58,559 nucleotides of DNA from Chloroflexota bacterium (GCA_016875875.1 VGOP01000003.1:162687-221245), one strand, 5' to 3'; shown: positions 18,687 to 28,974, counted from the stretch's first letter. Numbers and translations are program-made. The notes: generated by a model from the letters alone, not told the origin.

Positions 18687-19322
18687 ATGGGAAGGTATAC
18701 ACAGGCTAACTGTCGTTTGTGTCGTCGTGTTGGCGACAAATTAATGCTCAAGGGAGATAGGTGTTTTACCTCAAAGTGTGCTTTGGAGCGCAGGGATACC
18801 CCCCCTGGGTATAGGGGTATCGCAAAAAAGCGGCGCGCAAAGAAATCTGACCGTGGGCTTCAGTTGCAGGAAAAGCAGAAGGCTCGCTATACTTACGGAC
18901 TTTTGGAAAGACAATTCCGCAAATTCTTTGCTGAAGCGGAAAGGCTTCCTGGCATAACTGGTGAGAACCTCTTAATTCTGTTTGAGAGACGGTTAGATAA
19001 TGTGGTTTACCGGTTGGGCTTTGCTAGCTCACGCTCTCAAGCCAGACAGCTGGTTTGCCATGGTCACTTTCTCTTAAATAGCCGCAAGACAGATATCCCC
19101 TCTTGTCTGGTGAAGCCCGGTGATGCTATTGCTTGGCGAGAAAGCAGTACTAGAACTGAATATTACAAAACCCTGGTTCAAGAAATTGAGGGCAGAACTG
19201 TTCCCGGTTGGTTGGCATTGGACAAACAAAAACTGGTCGGTCAAATCGTCAACTTGCCGACGGCTGAAGATATTGAAGTTAAGTTTGATGAAAAAGCTAT
19301 CGTTGAATACTATTCCCGATAA
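18687..19322 (+). CDS. rpsD: 30S ribosomal protein uS4
   Basis: 211 aa with an N-terminal zinc site (C9, C12, C26, C31, the C+ form) and an S4 RNA-binding domain (RLDNVVYRLGFASSRSQARQ). It initiates 30S assembly and in E. coli represses the alpha operon. SD AAGGCGAG overlaps the end of rpsK. Confidence 0.97.
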   Translation: MGRYTQANCRLCRRVGDKLMLKGDRCFTSKCALERRDTPPGYRGIAKKRRAKKSDRGLQLQEKQKARYTYGLLERQFRKFFAEAERLPGITGENLLILFERRLDNVVYRLGFASSRSQARQLVCHGHFLLNSRKTDIPSCLVKPGDAIAWRESSTRTEYYKTLVQEIEGRTVPGWLALDKQKLVGQIVNLPTAEDIEVKFDEKAIVEYYSR

Positions 19323-19331
19323 GGAGGCCTC

Positions 19332-20357
19332 TTGGCAGGATTAGCACTACCAAAGGTAGAATGTGTCGAAGGCACCGAAACCTATGGCCGTTTTATTGCT
19401 GAACCTGTGGAGGACGGTTTCGGAGTCACATTAGGTAATAGCCTACGCAGGGTGCTTCTTAGCTCTCTGCCTGGTGCTGCAATAACTTGGGTCATGATTA
19501 ATGGTGTCCAGCATGAATTCTCAACAATCCCCCACGTTAAAGAGGATACTATAGATTTTCTGCTTAACGTCAAAGCGATACGCATTCGTCATTTTGCCCA
19601 GCACTCTGGGAAGCTAAGACTGGAGGTTGAGGGAGAAGGGCAAGTCTGTGCGGGTGACATTAAGCCATCGGCGGATTTCGAAATTGTTAACCCTGAGCTT
19701 TATCTGGCTACCCTGGACTCGCCAAAGGCTAAACTTGATATCGAGTTTAATGTTGAGATAGGTAGAGGTTATGTGCCGGCCAGTTCCAGCGACAGCCTAC
19801 CCATTGGGGCGATTCCCATAGATGCTATTTTCACTCCGGTTCGTCAAGTCAATTACTCAGTTGAGCCTAGTAGCCTTAGAGAGGGAAGTAAACAAGAGAA
19901 GCTTATTTTGGAAATCTGGACCGATGGCTCGGTATCTCCGATAGAGGCAATTAGCCAGAGTGCAGCTGTACTAATAGAGCAGTTTGGTTGTTTCCGCGAA
20001 CTGACCAAAGCCATTACTCAAGCGGGAGCCGAGGTAGTGTGGCAACGGCTGATTCCACCAGAGCAATACTTGATGCCTCTGGATCAGTTGCATCTATCCA
20101 CACATACCTATAACAGCTTAAGAAGAGGTGGTGTTACCACGTTGGGCCAGATTTTGGAAAGAGGCCTCGATGGTTTATGTGCCTTAGCTGGTTTCGGTGC
20201 CAAATCTAGAGAGGAAGTAGAGGCAGCTCTTAAACTGCTTAACTTGCCTTTTATCCCCGAGGCTAAGGAGAAAAAGGAGAAGAAGAGAGCATCAAGCGCT
20301 TCGGCTTCTGAGCAAACCGAAAGTGCTGAAGAAATTGAAGGGAAGACTACAGATTGA
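19332..20357 (+). CDS. rpoA: DNA-directed RNA polymerase subunit alpha
   Basis: 341 aa from TTG 19332 with SD AAGGAGG at 19321-19327. The N-terminal dimerisation domain (~1-230) has [20 protein letters not shown]. The C-terminal domain (~250-310) has the helix-hairpin-helix [14 protein letters not shown], which contacts UP elements and activators. A charged Lys/Glu/Ser tail of ~30 residues follows. It overlaps rplQ by 4 bp (TTGA). Confidence 0.97.
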   Translation: MAGLALPKVECVEGTETYGRFIAEPVEDGFGVTLGNSLRRVLLSSLPGAAITWVMINGVQHEFSTIPHVKEDTIDFLLNVKAIRIRHFAQHSGKLRLEVEGEGQVCAGDIKPSADFEIVNPELYLATLDSPKAKLDIEFNVEIGRGYVPASSSDSLPIGAIPIDAIFTPVRQVNYSVEPSSLREGSKQEKLILEIWTDGSVSPIEAISQSAAVLIEQFGCFRELTKAITQAGAEVVWQRLIPPEQYLMPLDQLHLSTHTYNSLRRGGVTTLGQILERGLDGLCALAGFGAKSREEVEAALKLLNLPFIPEAKEKKEKKRASSASASEQTESAEEIEGKTTD

Positions 20358-20707
20358 GACATCGTATAGCTGGACGAAAACTGAGTAGGCCTACGGCGCA
20401 CCGTTGGGCACTGTACCGTAACTTGGTGGCTGATTTGGTTAAATACGAGAAAATTGTCACTACAGAGGCAAAGGCGAAGGAGATTCGGAGTCTGGCCGAG
20501 AAGATGATCACTCTGGGAAAAGAGGGCAATCTTGCTTCTCGGCGTCGGGCTCTGGCTTTTGTTACTGATAAGAAGCTTGTTGACAAGATATTTAACGAGC
20601 TTGCGCCCAGGTATGTGGAACGTCCCGGTGGATATACGCGGATAGTCAAATTGGGACGCCGAGTCGGTGATGGAGCGCGGCTGGCTCAGATTGAGATGGT
20701 AGAATAA
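20354..20707 (+). CDS. rplQ: 50S ribosomal protein bL17
   Basis: 117 aa from TTG 20354 ([17 protein letters not shown]), overlapping the rpoA stop. It lies at the tunnel exit surface. The N-terminal RHRxxGRKLxRPxxHRxALxRNL signature fits. It closes the classical alpha operon. Confidence 0.96.
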   Translation: MRHRIAGRKLSRPTAHRWALYRNLVADLVKYEKIVTTEAKAKEIRSLAEKMITLGKEGNLASRRRALAFVTDKKLVDKIFNELAPRYVERPGGYTRIVKLGRRVGDGARLAQIEMVE

Positions 20708-20722
20708 GAAGAAACCGTATCG

Positions 20723-21499
20723 GTGAAGCTCTTTAACAGTTTTAACAAGATCGTTCTGGTTGTGGAGTATGACGGCAGAAATTATTATGGCTTCCAGTGG
20801 CAGGCTAACTTGCCTACGGTTCAAGCTGAACTGGAAGGCGCTATAAGAAAAGTTACTGGAGAAAGCAGCCGTGTAATAGCTGCCAGCCGGACTGACTCTG
20901 GCGTACATGCCAGGGGACAGGTAATTAGCTTCCGGACTAAGTCTGCCTTACCTCCACAGACTTTTGTTAGAGCTTTAAACTACTATTTGCCCAGAGATAT
21001 TGCGGTTAAGGGTGCTTGTAAAGTGAATGTGGATTTTAACGTCAGGCGTGATGCTGTGAGCCGAGAATATGATTATTACATATTAAATAGTTCAACTCGG
21101 TCACCTCTGTTCGAGGGCTTTGCATATTTTGTACCCGGGAAGTTGAATATTAGAGCTATGAATAAGGCATGTAAATTTCTTGAAGGTGAACACGATTTCG
21201 CCTCCTTTGCTACCGCTCTAGGCAAGCTGAGAAGCACGGTGCGTAATGTCTACGCAGCCAGGGTGACAAAGGATGATGAATTGGTCACTTATCGCATGAT
21301 GGCCAATTCTTTTCTACCTCATCAGGTTCGCAATACCTTAGGCTTGCTAATAAGGGTAGGATTAGGTAAAGTAGGGCTTGAGGAATTTCATCAGATTATG
21401 GAGACAAAGACGCTGGGCCTGGCCGGGCCGACGGCACCGGCTTATGGTCTTTGTCTTACTAAAGTCAATTATCCCAACAGTCTGGAGCTGGCAGCATGA
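20723..21499 (+). CDS. truA: tRNA pseudouridine(38-40) synthase
   Basis: 258 aa from GTG 20723. TruA isomerises uridines 38-40 in the anticodon arm. The catalytic Asp is D58 in [12 protein letters not shown]. It is 15 bp after rplQ and overlaps rplM by 4 bp (ATGA), the same alpha-truA-rplM-rpsI order found in many Gram-positive bacteria. Confidence 0.95.
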   Translation: MKLFNSFNKIVLVVEYDGRNYYGFQWQANLPTVQAELEGAIRKVTGESSRVIAASRTDSGVHARGQVISFRTKSALPPQTFVRALNYYLPRDIAVKGACKVNVDFNVRRDAVSREYDYYILNSSTRSPLFEGFAYFVPGKLNIRAMNKACKFLEGEHDFASFATALGKLRSTVRNVYAARVTKDDELVTYRMMANSFLPHQVRNTLGLLIRVGLGKVGLEEFHQIMETKTLGLAGPTAPAYGLCLTKVNYPNSLELAA

Positions 21500-21936
21500 A
21501 AACTTATTCAACCAAAGCTAAAGATGTCGAACGTCAGTGGCATGTTATAGATGCTTCTGGGAAGACCTTAGGCAAGCTCGCCACCCAGATAGCAACCTTG
21601 CTTATGGGTAAGCATAAGCCGATATACGTTCCATATCTTGATACTGGCGACTATGTCATTGTGCTCAATGCAGCTAAGGTTAGAGTTACAGGGAAAAAAG
21701 CCAAGCAGAAAACCTACTATCGGCATTCGGGGTACCCTGGCGGCATAAAAGCTGAGACTTATGAAAAGATGATGGCTACTCATCCTACCAGAGTGATTGA
21801 GCACGCAGTTAAAGGTATGCTGCCGCATAATCGATTGGGTAGAGCTATGTTTAAAAAGCTAAAGGTTTATGTCGGTGATAGCCATCCTCATCAGGCGCAG
21901 GTCGCTGGTATGAAAACAACTGAAAAAGGGAGTTGA
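21496..21936 (+). CDS. rplM: 50S ribosomal protein uL13
   Basis: 146 aa. Early 50S assembly protein. [19 protein letters not shown] and [19 protein letters not shown] are diagnostic. It starts inside the truA stop codon. Confidence 0.97.
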   Translation: MKTYSTKAKDVERQWHVIDASGKTLGKLATQIATLLMGKHKPIYVPYLDTGDYVIVLNAAKVRVTGKKAKQKTYYRHSGYPGGIKAETYEKMMATHPTRVIEHAVKGMLPHNRLGRAMFKKLKVYVGDSHPHQAQVAGMKTTEKGS

Positions 21937-21941
21937 ATTTC

Positions 21942-22340
21942 GTGACTACTCAGACCTATGACCGCGGTACAGGCAAGCGCAAGTGCGCTATAGCACAAGT
22001 GAAGCTGTTCTCAGGAGGCAAGGGGGAGATTATTGTTAATGGCAAGCCCTACCAGAAGGTTTTCCCTAGCCTTGAGCATCGACATACCATTGAACACCCC
22101 TTCAGGGCTACTGATACTGTGGGGAAGTATAATGGTGAGATCAAGGTGACCGGTGGTGGTATCACAGGGCAGGCTGAGGCTATTCGACATGGCATTGCTC
22201 GAGCCTTGGTCAAGGCTAACGAACAGTTCAAACCCCTCCTGCGTCAGGAAGGGTTGTTAACCCGTGACGCCCGAGTAAAAGAGCGCAAGAAGTACGGACT
22301 CAAGCGCGCCCGCAAAGCACCTCAATACACAAAGCGGTAA
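21942..22340 (+). CDS. rpsI: 30S ribosomal protein uS9
   Basis: 132 aa from GTG 21942, 9 bp after SD AAGGGAG; an in-frame TTG at 21933 overlaps the rplM stop but sits directly on the SD. The C-terminal tail reaching the P-site tRNA ends in APQYTKR as expected. The GTGKRKCAIAQVKLF N-terminus and GGGITGQAEAIRHGIARAL are family signatures. It is the last gene of the superoperon; no clear terminator is visible in the 29 bp before the convergent gene. Confidence 0.96.
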   Translation: MTTQTYDRGTGKRKCAIAQVKLFSGGKGEIIVNGKPYQKVFPSLEHRHTIEHPFRATDTVGKYNGEIKVTGGGITGQAEAIRHGIARALVKANEQFKPLLRQEGLLTRDARVKERKKYGLKRARKAPQYTKR

Positions 22341-22369
22341 AGTTTCGGCGGGAGTTAATAAGCAAGCCT

Positions 22370-22681
22370 TCAGCCCTTTAATTTCTTTTCCACCGCTGTC
22401 GCGCCGGCCACAGGTATCTCTAGGAGAGGTACTCTATAGAACGTTACACCTGCGAGCTGAAGTGGATAGCTGACGGCGGCTATTGCCTCGGCACTATCAG
22501 TCTCACCGATGGCCACGCTTACCATTGTGTTCGGCGGAATGCCATCAAAAGGTCTTCCGAGACATACGTACTGAGCCAATAACTTAAATCCGGGTGGCGG
22601 ATTGCTCAGTAATTGATCAGCAGCTTTCGCCACCTCCGCCGACTTAGCGACATCGTACAATCCCAATGACATAAACTTCAT
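22370..22681 (-). CDS. Small uncharacterised protein (DUF3303-like)
   Basis: 103 aa with the strong SD AAAGGAGGT. It has a short alpha/beta pattern: an N-terminal strand MKFMSLGLYD, a helix with AEVAKAADQLL, and a C-terminal strand pair. This resembles small dimeric alpha/beta-barrel proteins of the DUF3303 type, but the match is weak. There is no signal peptide or membrane segment. It is convergent with rpsI and isolated from the next minus-strand gene by a terminator, so it is probably monocistronic. Function unknown. Confidence 0.7.
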   Translation of the reverse strand: MKFMSLGLYDVAKSAEVAKAADQLLSNPPPGFKLLAQYVCLGRPFDGIPPNTMVSVAIGETDSAEAIAAVSYPLQLAGVTFYRVPLLEIPVAGATAVEKKLKG

Positions 22682-22740
22682 TTTACACCTCCTTTCTGAG
22701 TTTCGTTACCACAGGGGCAAGACACCTCGGAGATTATCGT

Positions 22741-22774
22741 TTAAAAACAAAAACCGACCACCTATGTGGTCGGT
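22741..22774 (-). terminator. Rho-independent terminator on the minus strand
   Basis: ACCGACCAC (22753-22761) and GTGGTCGGT (22766-22774) form a perfect 9-bp stem with a 4-nt loop. Read on the minus strand it is followed by TTTTTGTTTTTAA (22740-22752 region). It ends transcription coming from the DsrE/YedF-like gene at 22929-23264, between that gene and the next one. Confidence 0.8.
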
Positions 22775-22928
22775 TTCACTATTGGCTCCACGGCGTCCAA
22801 GTGACCCTTCTACAGACGCTGCTTACTTGCCCCCACTACCCTGTTATTCTATTAAGTTTATCGTTACGCCCTTAACAGGATTATACACCTTTTGTCAATC
22901 CCTTCTTGCCATTTCTGGGACATTCAAG

Positions 22929-23264
22929 TTACAGGCTGACGACATCGCTATCCAGCATGGATTGGATGGACTTCATCATGGTTGTCGGTTTGCCGACTGC
23001 CAGCCTGTCCATTAAGTCGAAATACTCGAGACAGGTGGTACAGGCTAAAAGCTCCACACCCCGTTCCTCAAGCTGTTTCAAATGTTCCAGAACTTTGGAG
23101 CCTTGACAAAGCAGGCGTACCCCAGCATTCCAGAATATCATACTGCCTGGCTTATCTTCGCTTTCACCGAGCAACCGCAGAAAACTAGCCATGAGCATAG
23201 AGCCCAGTTGCTCGTCCCCCCTCCCCAGCTCTTCGGATTGGACAAGAAATATCTTAGGTCTCAT
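22929..23264 (-). CDS. DsrE-like protein, YedF C-terminal-type
   Basis: 111 aa with SD AAAGGAGG. It matches the C-terminal DsrE/TusD-like domain of the YedF family: LGRGDEQLGSMLMASFLRLL, MIFWNAGVRLL and a CTTC pair (C75, C78). YedF proteins are usually ~200 aa with an N-terminal TusA domain; here that half is missing and the protein starts cleanly at the DsrE domain. A role in sulfur or selenium handling is inferred from the family only. It ends before the strong terminator. Confidence 0.75.
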   Translation of the reverse strand: MRPKIFLVQSEELGRGDEQLGSMLMASFLRLLGESEDKPGSMIFWNAGVRLLCQGSKVLEHLKQLEERGVELLACTTCLEYFDLMDRLAVGKPTTMMKSIQSMLDSDVVSL

Positions 23265-23328
23265 ACAGAGCCTCCTTTCACCGGTTGTGGTGCTATTTTA
23301 CGGAATACCGAGCAGAAATATCACGGCT

Positions 23329-25110
23329 TCATTTGTTAAACCCTGCGGTTTGAAAACGACCCATAAACTTCAAGAATCCCGGCCAGCTGCCTTCTATCTT
23401 TATCTTACCCGATGTATATGCTGATACTGGGTTTAATATGTCCATGGCCACCATGCGATAGGCTTGAGAATCGGCGGAGATTATAGCTACCGGCTCAGGC
23501 GTGCCCGGCAGCGGTTCACCTTCGACTATTTCGGCAATTCCGTTTCGCACCGTAACTACGAATTGCTTGTTTTCATCGGGGAAGACAAAGTGCACGGATT
23601 CTTGAACGTTGCTGGATTTTTCGGGATTCAGGCGGACTGCCATGTGTGAAAATATTGTTTCCAGTGGAATGCTTGAGACCATCTTCTCACTGATTCTTGG
23701 ACTTTGGGGTTCAGGAATGTCTTGACTGAGTTCCAGTGCCGATTCCAGCAGGTAAGCCCGGCCGTTAGTGTTAGCAACTGTTTCTGCTAATTGATTATAA
23801 CTTTCTACCCGCCTTTCACGCAGCAGTTTGCCAAGTTCACCACCTGCCAGGCCGCTGTCTTGAAGTTTTGCTAACAAATGTATAGCCCAGCGTGTATCAT
23901 TTGATTGCAGAGCCTGGTTGGCCAGCTCCAGCACCTTTTCTGGCCCGCCCATAAGCATCACCTCTCGCTTGGCCACCTCGTTATGAGGAAGTGGGTAAAG
24001 CTCATCCGGCCTGCCGTCGAACCATCCCAGCGAATTGGTGTAGATACCACGGGCGGACCAGTCAACCTGTCCGTATAGTTCGCGCAAGTAAGGTTTCTCA
24101 GCCAGGTGGGTAGGAAGCTTTATGTTTTCGGCTATAGTGTCAATGTCCTCTCCTCTATTTGCCATTCTAACCACCTCGTCCCGAACCCATTGGATGGCGT
24201 CACGGTAGTTCGTCAAAGCTTCGGCGATTTCCTGCTTGCCGTGAATCGGTTTTGTGTGCATGGGTACTAGGTGTTCTGGTTCCAACCGCCGCATTTCATC
24301 CAGGCTCTTAATCCACTCATCAACAGGTCTGGGGCTGGTTCCACGGATAGTGTAGAGATTGGGGAACGCCCAGTAGAAATTATCGGCAGGGATTAAGGTC
24401 TTATCTTCAGGTATCCAGACGAAAAGCTGGTCGTGAGTTTCTCCGTATCCCTTGCGCATTTCAATTTGCAGGGCGCCGATTTCAAGGGTCTTAGATTTGG
24501 GGAAAGTATGTGTAGGCATTAGAACCCCGCTTTCAAATGAGGCTTGGTAATAAGTGCGTGCGCCGATGGCACAGCAGGGCAACTCTTCCTGTGGTACATT
24601 GAATCCGAATTGGCGCACGCCGCGTGTGGTTTCTGCCTTTATGAACAATCCATATTGCTTGAAGAAGTGCTCGATGAAGGCATCCGTCGCCCATATTTGC
24701 GTGTTCTCTTCTGCCCACACCGAGGCACCGCCTACGTGGTCAATATGGCTGTGCGTGTAGATGATCGCCTTAATCGGGCCAGCGGGAGCTTTTTCTAGTA
24801 GCGCTTGCTTAACCGCCTTGGCTGCTACCGGGCTCATTGAAACATCCACTATTACATTGCCGTCTTCAGTGTGTATCAAGGCGGTATTGGCCTGATCGTA
24901 ACCCAGGGCGACCCAGACATGCTCGGAAATCTGCTCAACTCGTGGCTCGCCGATAGCTTCCTCGCAGTGTTTACTGAGAACTTCGGGGGTCGTGACCGCC
25001 TTTTCTTGACTTGGGGTACCACAACTGATATTCGTTCCCATCAAAAGGAAAGCTGCCAGAATCAGAAGTGCTGCTTTAAAATCAATCACTAGACTTCTCA
25101 TTAGGTTCAC
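23329..25110 (-). CDS. Exported metallo-beta-lactamase-fold alkyl/aryl sulfatase
   Basis: 593 aa. An N-terminal hydrophobic segment (~13-29) is followed by Cys30, a probable lipoprotein or export signal. The MBL fold carries THSHIDH at 119-125, the zinc-binding HxHxDH of the BDS1/SdsA1 alkylsulfatase family; GETHDQLFVWIP and LVPMHTKPI are further metal or substrate regions. The middle is helical (dimerisation), and the last ~130 residues look like the SCP2-like domain that binds the alkyl chain. The enzyme hydrolyses alkyl sulfate esters outside the cytoplasmic membrane. SD present; monocistronic by spacing. Substrate not deducible. Confidence 0.85.
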   Translation of the reverse strand: MNLMRSLVIDFKAALLILAAFLLMGTNISCGTPSQEKAVTTPEVLSKHCEEAIGEPRVEQISEHVWVALGYDQANTALIHTEDGNVIVDVSMSPVAAKAVKQALLEKAPAGPIKAIIYTHSHIDHVGGASVWAEENTQIWATDAFIEHFFKQYGLFIKAETTRGVRQFGFNVPQEELPCCAIGARTYYQASFESGVLMPTHTFPKSKTLEIGALQIEMRKGYGETHDQLFVWIPEDKTLIPADNFYWAFPNLYTIRGTSPRPVDEWIKSLDEMRRLEPEHLVPMHTKPIHGKQEIAEALTNYRDAIQWVRDEVVRMANRGEDIDTIAENIKLPTHLAEKPYLRELYGQVDWSARGIYTNSLGWFDGRPDELYPLPHNEVAKREVMLMGGPEKVLELANQALQSNDTRWAIHLLAKLQDSGLAGGELGKLLRERRVESYNQLAETVANTNGRAYLLESALELSQDIPEPQSPRISEKMVSSIPLETIFSHMAVRLNPEKSSNVQESVHFVFPDENKQFVVTVRNGIAEIVEGEPLPGTPEPVAIISADSQAYRMVAMDILNPVSAYTSGKIKIEGSWPGFLKFMGRFQTAGFNK

Positions 25111-25157
25111 CTCCGTGTTTATGAAAAAACGTCATTTTCCACTTTACCTCTGCGCCC

Positions 25158-25193
25158 GAGATCGCCACATTGCTGGCACTTCTCGAAATGACA
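25158..25193. repeat. Degenerate copy of dispersed palindromic repeat, family A
   Basis: GAGATCGCCACATTGCTGGC followed by CTTCTCGAAATGACA is the inverse of the TGTCATTGCGAGG...GCGACGTGGCGATCTC unit also seen at 38559-38593. It sits in the gap between the PGI/PMI gene and the alkylsulfatase gene. The gap (25111-25255) has no gene. Confidence 0.6.
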
Positions 25194-25255
25194 AAAAACA
25201 TCAGGACGTCACTGATCAGATAAACAGGCGGCAGGGGGATTGAAAAGGGAACAGC

Positions 25256-26320
25256 CTACTTCGCTTCACTTAGCCGCTTTTTCAGATGGTAAATTACCTT
25301 TACCGGCGTGGGGTCTGTTTCGTAGAGGATGGCCAGGTAATAGCTAACCCAATCGCCGAGGTAAATCAGGCTCATCATCTGATTCAGTTCACCTTCGCCC
25401 TGGCTATTAATAATCTCGTGGCTGATGTCGTTCTGTTTCAGGAGCTCGCTAGTCACCTGGTAGCGAATCAAGATTCGTGGATGGATAGAAGGACAGCGGA
25501 GCAGGAGTACATACATCTTTGAGGCCAGTTCCGGGGGGAACTGGTAGCCGACTACAGCGTTGTGGTTGAGTTCAGGGAAAGTCTCGTAGAAAGCCCAGGC
25601 CTTGCTGTTCTCGTTAATTTGTGTCTTCCAGCGGTGGGCGACCTCAGAGAGAATACCGGCGCCGTAAATCACGGCTATTCTGCCGTGCAGCGTGGCAGAT
25701 AGCTTCTTGGCTCGATTTGAGCTAGTTGAGACGGTTTCCCTAAGCTCTTCCAATTGCCCCTCAAGGTCTTGAATCATCGCCTCGATCTCAGCCGTTTTGT
25801 CTTCGAGTAGGCTTAGCTTTTGCAGAAAAGCTATAAGGGGCATGAAGCTATAGCCCAGGGCTGCTCGGGGTTGGGAGGTATGGTCTATAATGAAAACCGG
25901 CACTTTAGCATCTTCAGCTATAGTCTTCAGCTTGCCGCCGGTGGTCATCGCCAGCTTTTTACACTTCCTTTTCAGAGCCTGAGAAAAAGCAGACAGCGTT
26001 TCCTCGGTATTTCCTGAGTAGCTCGAGGCGATAATCAGCGTCCTTTCGTCAACAAAATCTGGCAGGTCGTAATCGCGATTGACGAAGATGATGGGCTTGA
26101 TTTTTGCTGAAAGCAGGCTGCGGACTAAATCACCGCCTATTGCCGAGCCGCCCATGCCCAGAATTACCACTTTATCAATGGTGGCGTAATCTTTGGGTAG
26201 CTCAAAATCTTTAGCCTTCTGCCAAGCAGCACGGCATTGCTGGGGCAAGCCGTGGAGGTGCTCCAGCATGTTTGCTGGGTCGAGCTGTTTATATACTTGA
26301 ACGTCGTCCAAATTGACCAT
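25256..26320 (-). CDS. Bifunctional phosphoglucose/phosphomannose isomerase
   Basis: 354 aa, two SIS sugar-isomerase subdomains. GMGGSAIGGDLVRSLL (~56-71), SSYSGNTEETL (~99-109) and the C-terminal ETFPELNHNAVVGYQ catalytic segment identify the archaeal-type PGI/PMI family, which interconverts fructose-6-phosphate with glucose- and mannose-6-phosphate. The start codon is four bases from the stop of the phosphomutase gene, so the two are coupled and feed sugar nucleotides together. Confidence 0.93.
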   Translation of the reverse strand: MVNLDDVQVYKQLDPANMLEHLHGLPQQCRAAWQKAKDFELPKDYATIDKVVILGMGGSAIGGDLVRSLLSAKIKPIIFVNRDYDLPDFVDERTLIIASSYSGNTEETLSAFSQALKRKCKKLAMTTGGKLKTIAEDAKVPVFIIDHTSQPRAALGYSFMPLIAFLQKLSLLEDKTAEIEAMIQDLEGQLEELRETVSTSSNRAKKLSATLHGRIAVIYGAGILSEVAHRWKTQINENSKAWAFYETFPELNHNAVVGYQFPPELASKMYVLLLRCPSIHPRILIRYQVTSELLKQNDISHEIINSQGEGELNQMMSLIYLGDWVSYYLAILYETDPTPVKVIYHLKKRLSEAK

Positions 26321-26323
26321 ATC

Positions 26324-27748
26324 TTAAAGCCCTAACAGCTTTTTACCGCTTTCCAGCAACTTCTGCACCTGTTTCGTGCTGTTAGCTTCGGCATAGATGC
26401 GGATGAGCGGCTCGGTGCCGGAAAAGCGGATGAGCAGCCAGGAATCATCAGCAAGGCAGTATTTATAACCATCGGTGGTGTCCAGTTTGGCTACCTTTAT
26501 ACCAGCGATGGAGCCGACATCGCCCTTAGCCAGCCTGTCAGATAGCATTTGGCGTTCATCGCTGGAGATATGGACATCAACGCGGTCATAGTAGTGGGGC
26601 CCGACCTTGCTAAACAAATATCCCAGCAGTTGTGATGGGGTCTTGCCTGTATTTATCATTAAGTCGAGGAAATACAGGCCGGCAAGTATGCCGTCGCGCT
26701 CAGGGACGTGACCGCGGAAGCCGTAGCCGCCGCTCTCCTCACCGCCGATAAGGGCATCCTTCTCTATCATCAGCGGCGCTACATATTTGAAGCCTACCGG
26801 CGTTTCATAGACGGGTACATCGAATTGATTTCCCAGCCGGTCAATCATAACGGTGTCGCTCAAGGTCTTGATTATGGGACCTCGCTCACCACGGATTTCG
26901 AGGAAGTAAAGGACAAGCAAGGAGAAGACCTGAAGCTGGTTGAGGAAGTTTCCTTTTTCATCGACGACGCCGATTCTGTCGGCATCGCCGTCATTTGCCA
27001 GACCTACCTCTGCCTTATGTTCCTTAATAAGGCTGGAAAGCTTGTTTAGATTTTTGGCTATAGGCTCGGGGTTGATTCCGGGGAATGATGGATTTCGATC
27101 ACCGTTAATCTCGATGATTTCTATTTCACCACCTTTGAGAAGCTCCTTGAAATAGCCGATGCCAGCCCCATACATAGAGTCGACAATGACCTTTAATTGG
27201 CTGCGGCGAATAGCTTCCAGGTCAACAAGTCGTTTTAGCTGATTGAAGTACGCCGGGTCCGGATCGAGGTATGTTATCAGCCCATTTTTCAGGCTGTCAG
27301 CCAGGGGAAGTCGCTTCGCCCCGCCTGTGGATAGGACTTCGTTGGCATTCTTCTCTATTTCTACGGCGACCTCAGACGGAGCACTGGCTCCAGCCCCATC
27401 TTTGTATTTGAAGCCGTTCCAGCGTCCGGGATTATGGCTGGCGGTGATGATTATGCCGCCGATTGACTTGGTGGCGGTGACGGCATAGCTTATAACCGGT
27501 GTCGGCGCTGCTTTGGAGCAAAGATGCACCTTAATCTTGTTGCCAGCAAGCACTTCGGCAGCAGCGGCAGCGAAGTCTTCTGAAGCAAAACGGGTGTCAT
27601 AGCCGATAACCAGCCCGCGCTCAGCAAGCTTAGCCTGTTTTAAGTAGTCGGCTACCCCTTGGGCACAGGCTCGGACGTTGGCGAAGGTGAAGTCTTCAGC
27701 GATAACTGCTCGCCAGCCGTCAGTGCCGAATTTGATAGCCTTATTCAT
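26324..27748 (-). CDS. Phosphoglucomutase/phosphomannomutase
   Basis: 474 aa of the alpha-D-phosphohexomutase family. The phosphoserine loop ITASHNPGRWNG has the catalytic S104; the metal loop NDGDADRIG and sugar-binding GGEESGGYGF are intact; the C-terminal phosphate-binding RFSGTEPLIRIY is present. It interconverts hexose 1- and 6-phosphates. SD AAGGAA, coupled to the downstream PGI/PMI. Glc versus Man preference cannot be read from sequence. Confidence 0.93.
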   Translation of the reverse strand: MNKAIKFGTDGWRAVIAEDFTFANVRACAQGVADYLKQAKLAERGLVIGYDTRFASEDFAAAAAEVLAGNKIKVHLCSKAAPTPVISYAVTATKSIGGIIITASHNPGRWNGFKYKDGAGASAPSEVAVEIEKNANEVLSTGGAKRLPLADSLKNGLITYLDPDPAYFNQLKRLVDLEAIRRSQLKVIVDSMYGAGIGYFKELLKGGEIEIIEINGDRNPSFPGINPEPIAKNLNKLSSLIKEHKAEVGLANDGDADRIGVVDEKGNFLNQLQVFSLLVLYFLEIRGERGPIIKTLSDTVMIDRLGNQFDVPVYETPVGFKYVAPLMIEKDALIGGEESGGYGFRGHVPERDGILAGLYFLDLMINTGKTPSQLLGYLFSKVGPHYYDRVDVHISSDERQMLSDRLAKGDVGSIAGIKVAKLDTTDGYKYCLADDSWLLIRFSGTEPLIRIYAEANSTKQVQKLLESGKKLLGL

Positions 27749-27759
27749 GTGTTTCCTTC

Positions 27760-28974
27760 TTAGCCTTTTAATCCTGCTTCGGCTTTCAATATTTTGGCTT
27801 TGTCCGTTTTTTCCCAGGGCAGGTCGAGGTCGTCCCTGCCAAAATGCCCGTAAGCGGCGGTTTGCTTATAAATCGGGCGGCGAAGGTCGAGGTGCCTGAT
27901 AATGGCTTCAGGGCGGAGGTCAAAGTGCTTCTTAATCAGGTCAGTGATGGTTTTGTCAGGCACCTTGCCTGTGCCAAAGGTCTCGCAGGAGATGGATAAC
28001 GGGTGGGCAACGCCGATGACATAGGAAACCTGCACTTCGATGCGGTCAGCTAGCCCGGCAGCGACGATGTTCTTGGCAATATACCGTGTCATGTAGCTGG
28101 CGGACCGGTCGACCTTGGTAGGGTCTTTGCCTGAGAAGGCTCCACCGCCATGGCGGGCATAGCCACCGTAGGTATCGACTAATATCTTGCGGCCGGTGAA
28201 GCCGGTGTCTGATACCGGGCCACCGATGACGAACTGTCCAGCGCCATTTATGTAATAAGCTGTTTTATCATCCAGGAACTTTGATGGGATGACGGCCTTG
28301 ATAACCTTCTCTTTTATGTCTTGCTCCATTTGGTCGCGGCTGATGCCAGGGTCATGATGAGCGCCGATGACTACAGCGTCCACCCTTTTAGGTTTGCCGT
28401 GGTCGTATTCCACGGTTACCTGTGATTTGCCATCGGGGCGGAGATAGGGTATGGTCTTGTCCTTCCTGACTTTAGCCAATTGGCGGCACAGCTTGTGTGC
28501 CAGTGATATGGGCAGTGGCATCAGTTCTGGTGTCTCGTTACAGGCGAAACCGAACATCATCCCCTGGTCGCCGGCGCCGGTCTTATCCAGCTCGTCGATT
28601 TTCCTTTCCTCTCTGGCTTCCTTTGATTTGGTTACGCCTGCGGAGATATCGGCCGATTGTTTCTTAATGGATACCAGTGTGCCCAGGCTTTCATAATCGA
28701 AGCCGTACTCCGGCTTGATATAGCCCACGTCTTTGACCACCTGACGCACAATGTCAGGTATTTCTATATAGCACTTGGTGGTAATTTCGCCCAGAACAAT
28801 CACCAGGCCCACGGTTACGGCAACCTCGCAGGCAACCCTGGCAACGGGATCCTGCTTTATTATGGCATCGAGGACAGCATCAGCGACCTGGTCGCAGAGC
28901 TTATCTGGATGCCCCTCAGTGACCGACTCCGAGGCAAAAAAATAGGAAGCCGTGGTGTTAAAGCTGTTTGACAA
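27760..28974 (-). CDS. metK: S-adenosylmethionine synthetase
   Basis: 404 aa; makes SAM from methionine and [30 protein letters not shown] and the [18 protein letters not shown]-loop are intact. I choose TTG 28974 because GAGGAG lies exactly 6 nt upstream and the protein then begins [14 protein letters not shown], close to the conserved core; ATG 28998 (eight residues longer) is the alternative. A still longer frame runs into the upstream gene and is spurious. It follows the kinase-like gene and precedes the phosphomutase by 11 bp. Confidence 0.95.
   Translation of the reverse strand: MSNSFNTTASYFFASESVTEGHPDKLCDQVADAVLDAIIKQDPVARVACEVAVTVGLVIVLGEITTKCYIEIPDIVRQVVKDVGYIKPEYGFDYESLGTLVSIKKQSADISAGVTKSKEAREERKIDELDKTGAGDQGMMFGFACNETPELMPLPISLAHKLCRQLAKVRKDKTIPYLRPDGKSQVTVEYDHGKPKRVDAVVIGAHHDPGISRDQMEQDIKEKVIKAVIPSKFLDDKTAYYINGAGQFVIGGPVSDTGFTGRKILVDTYGGYARHGGGAFSGKDPTKVDRSASYMTRYIAKNIVAAGLADRIEVQVSYVIGVAHPLSISCETFGTGKVPDKTITDLIKKHFDLRPEAIIRHLDLRRPIYKQTAAYGHFGRDDLDLPWEKTDKAKILKAEAGLKG

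Noticed and set aside
22861-22900. TTGACA and TATAAT on the minus strand
   Set aside because: They are only 7 bp apart, and a strong terminator separates them from the next gene, so not a usable promoter.
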